A stretch of DNA of 64,000 nt from Paractinoplanes maris (GTDB lineage: Bacteria; Actinomycetota; Actinomycetes; Mycobacteriales; Micromonosporaceae). A model generated the notes under the pieces. It was not told where the DNA came from. It worked only from the letters and a program-made list of their open reading frames with translations, and did not search any database. Position numbers and translations under genes: made by a program. The stretch is from the NCBI RefSeq assembly GCF_023544465.1, contig NZ_JALPVL010000019.1:62001-126000 (forward strand), in the 5' to 3' direction. This document shows positions 14,722 to 21,398 of this stretch, piece by piece. Each line of letters opens with the position of its first letter. Within the stretch, counting starts at the first letter, position 1.

Positions 14722-15426
14722 ATGTTGCTGCGGGTTCGAGTCACCCTGCCCGACCGTCCGGGCGCGCTGGGTCAGGTGGCTCGCACGCTGGGCGTCGCCG
14801 GAGCCGACATCGTGCAGGTGGTCGTGCTGGAACGCCTCGGCGGCCGGGCCGTCGACGATTTCTCCGTCGTGTGGCCGGGCGCGGCCCGGGTCGAGCGACT
14901 GCTCGCCGGTCTCGCCGCGATCCCCGGGGTGCAGGTCGACGGCGTGTGGAAGGCGATCGGCGCCCCCGTCTCCGGTGGCCACGACGCCGAGCTGCTGGCC
15001 CAGGTCGCCGCGAACCCGGCCGACGGCCTGGCCACGCTGGTCGACGCGGTGCCCGGCCTGCTCGCCGCCGACTGGGCGGCCGCCGCGTTCGTGCCGGCCG
15101 ACTGGGCCGCGCGGGCCGACGCTCCCCGGACGCTCGATTCCGAGCCCACCATCGCCTATGCGAGCTGGCGGGCCCCGACCCCGCTGCAGCTGCCCCAGAT
15201 CACCCCACTGCGGGCGCGGCCCCTGATCGGCCCCGAGAGCACGCGTTACGCGATCGCCCCGTTCGGCCGGGCCGGGCTGGTGCTCGTGGTGGCCCGTACG
15301 GATGAGGACGAACTGCCCGCGGCCGCCTTCCACATCACCGAGGTCGACCGGGTGGCCCAGCTGGTCCGCGCGGCCGCGGTGATCCTGGGCGACCGCCTGG
15401 ACGCCGCCGTGCCGTCCGCCCTGTGA
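14722..15426 (+). CDS. ACT-domain amino-acid-binding regulatory protein
   Basis: 234 residues from an ATG preceded by GGGAGGAG. The N-terminal ACT domain covers residues 1-75: RVRVTLPDRPGALGQVARTL, GADIVQVVVLE, VDDFSVVWPG, then GVQVDGVWKAIG. The remainder lacks a named motif; FGRAGLVLVVARTDEDELPA may be a second small alpha/beta domain. Its N-terminal half parallels that of the ACT-GNAT acetyltransferase that follows on the same strand 105 bases later. The pair probably arose by duplication, this copy lacking the catalytic GNAT part. It may sense an amino acid. Confidence 0.85.
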   Translation: MLLRVRVTLPDRPGALGQVARTLGVAGADIVQVVVLERLGGRAVDDFSVVWPGAARVERLLAGLAAIPGVQVDGVWKAIGAPVSGGHDAELLAQVAANPADGLATLVDAVPGLLAADWAAAAFVPADWAARADAPRTLDSEPTIAYASWRAPTPLQLPQITPLRARPLIGPESTRYAIAPFGRAGLVLVVARTDEDELPAAAFHITEVDRVAQLVRAAAVILGDRLDAAVPSAL

Positions 15427-15531
15427 TTCGACTCTCTGTGAATTCCCAGCTCAAGCAATGTCTGCTTAACAGCGGCGGTGGAGGATTGAAGACGGCAAAG
15501 CTGTAGGTGACTCGCCGAAAGGAGTGCCTTC

Positions 15532-16581
15532 ATGGCGCTGTGGCGGATCCGGGCCACGGTCGACGACCGACCGGGCTATCTTTCCGTTCTGACCGCAAGC
15601 CTCGCCCTGCGGTCGGTCAACATTCTCGCTGTCCAGGTGCACACGACCGAGGCCGGCGCGGTCGACGACTTCCTCGTCGACGCGCCCGACTCGATGACCG
15701 AGACCGAGCTGCTCGGCGCGATCGCCAAGGGCCGCGGCCGTGACGCGTTCGTGGCCCGGGCCGAGGCGCAGGGCCTGGTCGACCAGCCGACCCGGGCGCT
15801 CGCGCTGGCCGGCCGGCTGGTGCACGAGCCCGACACGCTGGCCGAGGCGCTGGTCACCCTGCTCGACGCGACCGAGGTGCGCTGGCGTCCCGAGCCGCTG
15901 ACCGGCCGCCCCGGCTACGACGCCGCGCGGATGACCCTGGCCGACCCGGCCGGCGGCGCGTTCGAGGTGCTGCGCTCGGTCCCGGCGTTCACCCCGGCTG
16001 AGTATGCGCGGGCGCAGGCCCTGGTCGAGCTGTCCGGCGCGATGCTGCGCCGGCACGACGAGCGGACGACGCTGCTGCTTCCCGACGGCGTCGAGGTGGT
16101 GCTCCGGACCGCGACGATGGACGACCTCGACGGCGTACGCGATCTGCATGCCCGCGGTTCCGCCGCCTCCCTGCAGCGCCGTTATCTGGGCAGTGGCATC
16201 CCCACCGACGCGCGGCTGGCCCGGCTGATCGAGCCGGTCGGCGGCGGCCGCACGCTGCTGGCCGTGGCCGGCGACCGCGTGGTGGCGATGGCCAACCTGC
16301 TGACCGAGGGTGACCTGGGCGAGGTGGCGATGCTGGTCGACGACGACTGGCAGCGCCGGGGCCTCGGCACGGCGATGCTGCGCCGGCTCTACGCGTACGC
16401 CGAGCAGGCTCACTTCTCGGCCCTGATCGCGCACACCGCGGCCGACAACGTGGCGATGCTCCGCACGCTGCGCCGGCTCGGCGGCGGGCCCATCGACCGC
16501 GACGGCACGCTGGTCAGCGTGACCCTGCCGATCGCCGGCCGCAGCCCAGCCGGTCAGGAGACCCCGGCCACCCTCGGCTAG
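15532..16581 (+). CDS. ACT-GNAT amino-acid-regulated protein lysine acetyltransferase
   Basis: 349 residues; the ATG has GAAAGGAG upstream. Residues 1-80 are an ACT domain (RIRATVDDRPGYLSVLTASL, VNILAVQVHTTEAGAVDDF). A linker domain follows, then a GNAT domain from about 185: VEVVLRTATMDDLDGVRDLH, acetyl-CoA motif A in LVDDDWQRRGLGTAMLRRLY, and ALIAHTAADNVAMLRTLRRL. This architecture is that of the actinobacterial AAPatA enzymes, in which an amino acid bound by the ACT part controls acetylation of acetyl-CoA synthetase and other proteins. Micromonospora aurantiaca MaKat is the studied relative, responsive to cysteine and arginine. The ligand here cannot be read from sequence. Its TAG stop shares the bases CTAG with the stop of convergent bsaP. 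Confidence 0.92.
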   Translation: MALWRIRATVDDRPGYLSVLTASLALRSVNILAVQVHTTEAGAVDDFLVDAPDSMTETELLGAIAKGRGRDAFVARAEAQGLVDQPTRALALAGRLVHEPDTLAEALVTLLDATEVRWRPEPLTGRPGYDAARMTLADPAGGAFEVLRSVPAFTPAEYARAQALVELSGAMLRRHDERTTLLLPDGVEVVLRTATMDDLDGVRDLHARGSAASLQRRYLGSGIPTDARLARLIEPVGGGRTLLAVAGDRVVAMANLLTEGDLGEVAMLVDDDWQRRGLGTAMLRRLYAYAEQAHFSALIAHTAADNVAMLRTLRRLGGGPIDRDGTLVSVTLPIAGRSPAGQETPATLG

Positions 16582-16754
16582 GACGTACGGGTGCCGTGCT
16601 CCACACAGGTGGCGGTCCACCCGGTGGGCACGACCTGCACCTTCATCCGCCGGCGGCAGTCGGGGCAGTAGCGTGGCGGCTCCAGGGCGCGCGCCGCGTC
16701 ACACCCGCGGTGGTCGCCCTGGGCGGCCGGCTCGCCGCACCGGTCGCAGAACAT
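16578..16754 (-). CDS. bsaP: Biotin synthase auxiliary protein BsaP
   Basis: 58 residues beginning MFCDRCGEPAAQGDHRGCDA. Six cysteines are present: C3, C6, C18, C30, C33 and C50, with PPRYCPDCRRRMKVQV in the middle and PTGWTATCVEHG near the end. BsaP is a small iron-sulfur protein of actinobacteria that some biotin synthases need to finish sulfur insertion into dethiobiotin. Here it starts on the bioB stop codon (TGATG), so both proteins come from one coupled message. Context and cysteine pattern make the assignment fairly safe. Confidence 0.85.
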   Translation of the reverse strand: MFCDRCGEPAAQGDHRGCDAARALEPPRYCPDCRRRMKVQVVPTGWTATCVEHGTRTS

Positions 16755-17749
16755 CAGATGGTGGCCGACAGGGCCTTGACCGGCATCTTCAGGTCCTGCA
16801 GCAGCTCGAGGTCGGCCGTGGCCGGGCGGCCCAGCGTCGTCAGGTAGTTGCCGACGATCACCGCGTTGATCCCGCCCAGGAGCCCGTCCCGCGTACCCAG
16901 GTCGCCCAGGGTGATCTCGCGGCCGCCGGCGAATCGCAGAATCGTGCGCGGCATCGCCAGCCGGAAGGCGGCGATGGCGCGCAACGCGTCCTTGCCCTCC
17001 ACGACCGGCTGGTCGCCCAGCGGCGTGCCCGGCCGCGGGTTGAGGAAGTTCATCGGCACCTCGTGCGGGTCGAGCTGAGCCAGCTGGGCCGCGAACTCGG
17101 CCCGCTGAGCCAGCGACTCGCCCAGGCCCAGGATGCCGCCGCAGCAGACCTCCATGCCGGACTCGCGCACCATCTTGAGCGTGCCCCAGCGCTCCTCCCA
17201 CGTGTGCGTGGTCACCACGTTGGGGAAGTGCGACTGGCAGGTCTCGAGGTTGTGGTTGTAGCGGTGCACACCCATCTCGACCAGGTCGTCGACCTGCTCC
17301 TGGCTGAGCATGCCGAGGCTGGCCGCGACCTGGATGTCGACCTCGGCCCGGATCGCCTTGACGCCCTCGCGCATCTGGTCCATCAGCCGCTTGTCGGGGC
17401 CCCGGACGGCGGCCACGATGCAGAACTCGGTCGCTCCGGTGGCCGCGGTCTGCTTGGCCGCCTCGACCAGGGACGGGATGTCGAGCCAGACCGAGCGCAC
17501 CGGCGAGGCGAACAGGCCCGACTGCGAGCAGAAGTGACAGTCCTCGGGGCAGCCGCCGGTCTTGAGGGAGACGATGCCCTCGACCTCGACCTCGGGACCG
17601 CACCACTTCATCCGGACGTCATGGGCGAGCTGCAGCAGCTCCGGGAGATCGTCGTCCGGCGACCGCAGCACCTCGAGGATCTGCGCCTCGTCGAGGCCGA
17701 CGCCGTCGGTGAGCACCTGGGCACGCGCCCGGTCGAGGATCTCTGACAT
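16754..17749 (-). CDS. bioB: Biotin synthase BioB
   Basis: 331 residues from the ATG at 17749; a GTG nine bases upstream is possible but has a worse ribosome site. The radical-SAM cluster motif is CPEDCHFC (C67, C71, C74). Other family signatures are IVAAVRGP, YNHNLETCQSHFPNV, CCGGILGLGES and MNFLNPRPGTPL. BioB inserts sulfur into dethiobiotin, the last step to biotin. The gene is divergent from bioF-bioD across about 107 bases and is followed directly by bsaP. I see no convincing BioQ or BirA operator in the shared promoter region. Confidence 0.97.
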   Translation of the reverse strand: MSEILDRARAQVLTDGVGLDEAQILEVLRSPDDDLPELLQLAHDVRMKWCGPEVEVEGIVSLKTGGCPEDCHFCSQSGLFASPVRSVWLDIPSLVEAAKQTAATGATEFCIVAAVRGPDKRLMDQMREGVKAIRAEVDIQVAASLGMLSQEQVDDLVEMGVHRYNHNLETCQSHFPNVVTTHTWEERWGTLKMVRESGMEVCCGGILGLGESLAQRAEFAAQLAQLDPHEVPMNFLNPRPGTPLGDQPVVEGKDALRAIAAFRLAMPRTILRFAGGREITLGDLGTRDGLLGGINAVIVGNYLTTLGRPATADLELLQDLKMPVKALSATI

Positions 17750-17856
17750 GCCCCGCACCCTAACAAGGGCCGGGTCCGTTCTTGGGCGGTGGGACTGTCG
17801 GAGGTGGGTGGTAGTTTCCCATTCTCGTGATCGCCTTCGAGAGGGCTGGAGGTGTC

Positions 17857-19008
17857 GTGGCGAGCTGGTCGGAGTCGAGCTGGTCGGATTCGCTGGAGGT
17901 TCTGGCGGCGAGCCGGGCCAAGGCGGGGCTGACCCGTCGGTTGCGGCCCCGCTCGGCCGCCGACTCCGTCGTCGATCTGGCCGGCAACGACTATCTCGGC
18001 CTGGCCGCCCATCCAGCGGTGGTCGAGGCTTCCGCTCGGGCCCTTGCGGCGTACGGGCTGGGAGCGACCGGTTCGCGCCTGGTGCGCGGATCGACGTCGG
18101 CCCATGAGCTGCTCGAGTCCGACCTGGCGGCCTGGCTGGGCACGCCGGCGGCGCTCGTGTTCTCCTCGGGCTACCTGGCCAACCTGGCCGCCGTCCGCAG
18201 CCTCGCGGCGGTGTGTGACCTGATCGTCTCCGACGCCTGCAACCACGCCTCGCTGATCGACGGCTGCAAGATCTCGGGCGTCCGCACGGTGGTCGCGCCG
18301 CACAACTCGCCGGCCGGTGTGGCCGAGATCATCGACGCCCACCCCGATCAGCGGGCGCTGGTGGTCACCGAGTCGGTGTTCTCGGTCGACGGTGATCTGG
18401 CGCCGCTGGCCGAGCTTCACGAGGTGACCCACGCCCGCGGCGCGCTGCTGCTGGTCGACGACGCGCACGCGCTCGGCCTGCTCGGCCCGTCCGGCGCCGG
18501 CGGGGTGGCCGATGCCGGTCTGGCCGGCCGGCCCGACGTGATCGTCACCGCCACCCTGTCCAAGTCACTGGGCGGCGCGGGCGGCGTGGTCGCGGGCCCC
18601 GCCCAGTTCGTCCGGCACCTGATCGAGACCGGCCGCACGTTCATCTACGACACCGCGCTGCCGCCCGCGGTGGCCGCCGGCGTCCACGAGGCCCTCCGGA
18701 TCGCCCGGTCCGCCGACGACCGCCGGGCCCTGCTGTCGGCACGCGCCGAGCTGACCGTCACCCGCCTGCGGGAGGCCGGCCTGGAGGTCTCGGCCCCCAC
18801 CGCGGGCGTGCTGTCGGTGCTGGCGCCCGGCCCCGAGGCGGCGCTGGCCTGGGCCGAGGACTGCCGCGACCGCGGGGTGGCCGTCGGCTGCTTCCGCCCA
18901 CCGTCCACCCCCGACGGCAGCTCCCGGCTGCGCCTGACCCTGAATGCGGGTGTCACCGACATCAACTTCGCCCGAGCCCTGGACGCCATCGTGGAGTGCG
19001 CCCCATGA
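17857..19008 (+). CDS. bioF: 8-Amino-7-oxononanoate synthase BioF
   Basis: 383 residues from the GTG at 17857, chosen for GGAGG five bases upstream; the GTG at 17827 lacks one. It is a PLP-dependent alpha-oxoamine synthase: AGNDYLGLAAHPAVVEAS, GATGSRLVRGSTSAHELLE, VSDACNHASLIDGCK, VDDAHALGLLGPSG, and the PLP-lysine region VTATLSKSLGGAGG. It joins pimeloyl-ACP or CoA to alanine, opening biotin ring assembly. No bioA is seen in the window. The stop codon overlaps the bioD ATG (ATGA). Confidence 0.97.
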   Translation: MASWSESSWSDSLEVLAASRAKAGLTRRLRPRSAADSVVDLAGNDYLGLAAHPAVVEASARALAAYGLGATGSRLVRGSTSAHELLESDLAAWLGTPAALVFSSGYLANLAAVRSLAAVCDLIVSDACNHASLIDGCKISGVRTVVAPHNSPAGVAEIIDAHPDQRALVVTESVFSVDGDLAPLAELHEVTHARGALLLVDDAHALGLLGPSGAGGVADAGLAGRPDVIVTATLSKSLGGAGGVVAGPAQFVRHLIETGRTFIYDTALPPAVAAGVHEALRIARSADDRRALLSARAELTVTRLREAGLEVSAPTAGVLSVLAPGPEAALAWAEDCRDRGVAVGCFRPPSTPDGSSRLRLTLNAGVTDINFARALDAIVECAP

Positions 19009-20873
19009 CCCGCCGAGACGCGGCCTCACCCCACCTCCACGAGGTCCTGGGCCGCCTCCCCCACGCCAATGTCGTCCTCACCGCCACTGCCAGGCTCTTC
19101 ACCCTCAGCCCAGCGGCGGCCCCCCTCAACGCGCCGATCGACCGGCCCCTCACCACAGCGACTCCCCACGCTCTCGGATCCCTCACCACACCGCCGCTCC
19201 CGGCAACGCCTCACCAGCCCGCGGACGAACCTCACCTCGCGCTCCACACCTCCACGCCCCACCCGAGCGCCGGCCCGGCGATGCCCACTTACACACCTCT
19301 GTTCATGGACCGCCCCGAGTTCCCCCCTTCCGCAGACGACGCGGCGCCCCCCATTCACGCACCTCAGTTCGACGACTCAGCGCTCTTCGCCGCCGAACCA
19401 CACCCCACCCCGACGCCTCACCCGACAAGCGGCACGACCTCCGCTCACACACCGCAGACCGTGGACCGACCCGAGTCCCCTGCTTCCGCAGACGACGCGG
19501 GGCTCTTCGCCCCCGAAACACTCCCCACCTCGACGACTCACCCGGTGAGCGGCACGACGACCTCCGCTCACACATCTCCGTCCGTGGACCGACCGCACGT
19601 CCCCGCTTCCCCAGACGACGCGGCAGTCTTCGTCCCCGCGCGTGATGTGCGACTGCCCAGGCATGTGGAGGACCGTGCGCTCCCGATCACGACCGGCGGT
19701 GCTGACGCGTCGTTGAGTTCCGCGCCCGTCTGGATCACCGGCTCGGCCACCGCCCCACCGGCGGAGCCCGCACCCCCGGTGGAGATTCCGCCTGGAGTCG
19801 TGCCGGTCTCTCCGTCGCCCGGTCACCCCGTGCCCGAGCCACTCGTGCCGGACAACCTGACGCCGATCTGCCCCGCACCCGGCCACCCAGTGCCGGATGC
19901 GCCGGCACCCATCTCCCCCGCGCCCGCGACACCCGCGCCCGCGACACCTGTGCCCGGTCATCCTCGGCCGGAGTCGCCTGTGTCTCCGGCGCCGGGAGTG
20001 CCCACTCCGGCGCCCGTGGGCCCCGGCCTCGGTGTCGATGACCTGCCCAGTGCGGATTCGCTCGGGGCGGAGATCTCGGCCGAGCTCGCTGCTCAAGCTC
20101 CGACGTCGGCGCAGCCCGCGCCGAGACGGCCGGAAACCGATGAGTGGCGTGGAGTCGTCCTGGTCACCGGCACCGACACCGAGGTCGGTAAGACCATCGT
20201 CACCGCCGCCGTGGCCGCGGCGGCGCAGGCGGCCGGTCTTCGCGTCGCGGTGATCAAGCCCGGCCAGACCGGCATCTCCACCGGTGAGCCCACCGACATC
20301 GAGGTCATCACCCGCCTGGCCGCCCCGGATACCACCCGCACGCTGGCCGAATATCCTGATCCGCTGGCGCCGCTGGCCGCCGCCACCGTGGCGTCGCTGC
20401 CGCCGCTGGATCTCTCCGAGGTGGTCGACGCCATCCGCGCCGAAGCCGACAAACACGACCTCGTGCTGGTCGAGGGCGCGGGCGGCCTGCTGGTCCCGAT
20501 GGGCGTCCGACCCTCGGGCGAGTCCTGGACCGTCGCCGACCTGGCCACCACGCTGGGCATCAGCACGATCGTGGTGGCCCGGGCCGGTTTGGGCACGCTC
20601 AACCACACCGCCCTGACCCTGGAAGCCCTGGCCCGCCGCGGTGTCCCGGCGGGCGTGGTCATCGGCGCCTGGCCCGGTGACCCCGAACTCGTCCACTGGG
20701 CCAACCTCGGCGAACTCGTCCCCCACCTGATCGGCGCCCTCCCGGCCGGGGCGGGCCGGATGGATCCGGGTGTCTTCCGCCGCTCAGCACCGGGGTGGCT
20801 GACCCCCGCGCTCTACGGGGTCCTCGACAACTGGCGGGTTTGGGCCGAGGAGTTCGGCGAGGGCCACCACTGA
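19005..20873 (+). CDS. bioD: Dethiobiotin synthetase BioD with a ~380-residue low-complexity N-terminal extension
   Basis: 622 residues if started at the ATG that overlaps the bioF stop (ATGA). Only the last 240 match BioD, which is normally about 230 long: VVLVTGTDTEVGKTIVTAAV with the P-loop near residues 389-397, VIKPGQTGIS, LVEGAGGLLVPMG, and VVARAGLGTLNHTALTLEAL. The first 380 residues are Pro/Thr/Ala/His-rich with imperfect repeats around DRPE-PASADDA and then P-A-P-A-T tracts. Codons there (cca, aca, tca, cct) are less G/C-ending than in the neighbours. Either a real disordered extension exists or translation truly begins further in. I found no internal ATG with a good ribosome site near residue 380. 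The enzyme makes dethiobiotin from DAPA, CO2 and ATP. Confidence 0.9.
   Translation: MTRRDAASPHLHEVLGRLPHANVVLTATARLFTLSPAAAPLNAPIDRPLTTATPHALGSLTTPPLPATPHQPADEPHLALHTSTPHPSAGPAMPTYTPLFMDRPEFPPSADDAAPPIHAPQFDDSALFAAEPHPTPTPHPTSGTTSAHTPQTVDRPESPASADDAGLFAPETLPTSTTHPVSGTTTSAHTSPSVDRPHVPASPDDAAVFVPARDVRLPRHVEDRALPITTGGADASLSSAPVWITGSATAPPAEPAPPVEIPPGVVPVSPSPGHPVPEPLVPDNLTPICPAPGHPVPDAPAPISPAPATPAPATPVPGHPRPESPVSPAPGVPTPAPVGPGLGVDDLPSADSLGAEISAELAAQAPTSAQPAPRRPETDEWRGVVLVTGTDTEVGKTIVTAAVAAAAQAAGLRVAVIKPGQTGISTGEPTDIEVITRLAAPDTTRTLAEYPDPLAPLAAATVASLPPLDLSEVVDAIRAEADKHDLVLVEGAGGLLVPMGVRPSGESWTVADLATTLGISTIVVARAGLGTLNHTALTLEALARRGVPAGVVIGAWPGDPELVHWANLGELVPHLIGALPAGAGRMDPGVFRRSAPGWLTPALYGVLDNWRVWAEEFGEGHH
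19305..19640 (+). repeat. Imperfect in-frame tandem repeat in the bioD extension
   Basis: Three copies beginning (A/G)TGGACCG-CC start at 19305, 19461 and 19584. The spacings, 156 and 123 bp, are both multiples of three. Each encodes a DRP...PASADDA block, and the spacers share SGTTSAHT. Confidence 0.7.
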
Positions 20874-20886
20874 CGCCCGATCCCGT

Positions 20887-20926
20887 TTGTCCACAGACGA
20901 CAGCGAACCGATGTACCTGTGGACAA
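20887..20926. promoter_or_regulatory. Inverted pair of actinobacterial DnaA boxes
   Basis: TTGTCCACA (20887-20895) and its reverse complement TGTGGACAA (20918-20926) face each other with 31 bp between centres, 14 bases after the bioD stop. There is no gene start nearby, so a DnaA-titrating or other non-promoter role is more likely than gene control. Confidence 0.5.
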
Positions 20927-21059
20927 CAACACACCGGGCATGGCGGAAATTCGTAAAATCGGTCCGGTGACGCGACTCTCGGGACCACGCGGCAGTGGCG
21001 CGTGGCCGACGGTCGGCCGAGCGGTCGTGCAACGCCGGCACATCACACGGCACCCCAAC

Positions 21060-21398
21060 GCCGCCCACCACACGATCCCCGCAAGGCCGGCCACCACACG
21101 GTCCCCCGAGGCCGGCGGTCACGCGGTCCCGCACCGCCGGCCACCACACGATCCCCGAGGCCAGCCGTCACGCGGTCCCGCACCGCCGGCCACCACACGA
21201 TCCCCGAGGCCAGCCGTCACGCGGTCCCGCACCGCCGGCCACCACACGATCCCCGAGGCCAGCCGTCACGCGGTCCCGCACCGCCGGCCACCACACGATC
21301 CCCGAGGCCAGCCACCGCACGACCACGCAAGGCCGACCGCCACACGATCCCCGAGGCCGGCCACCATACGGGCCCGCGACGCCGGCCGTCACGCGGGT
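21060..21398. repeat. 49-bp minisatellite between convergent bioD and GH65 genes
   Basis: The gap 20874-21388 has no credible gene. It holds the DnaA boxes and then a tandem array. Three perfect 49-bp units run 21132-21278 (each begins CACCGCCGGCCACCACACGA), a partial fourth follows, and degenerate units lie on both sides, to about 21060 and 21398. The array enters the last codons of the GH65 gene. Units directly abut, with no unique spacers, so it is not a CRISPR array. The period is not a multiple of three. Confidence 0.9.

Noticed and set aside
14735..14755. tRNA-like T-loop string (GTTCGAGTC)
   Set aside because: It lies inside the ACT-protein coding sequence with no acceptor or anticodon stems around it.
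17750..17856. BioQ or BirA operator in the bioB-bioF promoter region
   Set aside because: No inverted repeat resembling known biotin-regulator sites could be found by eye.
21060..21398. Possible CRISPR array
   Set aside because: Units abut with no unique spacers and there are no cas genes.
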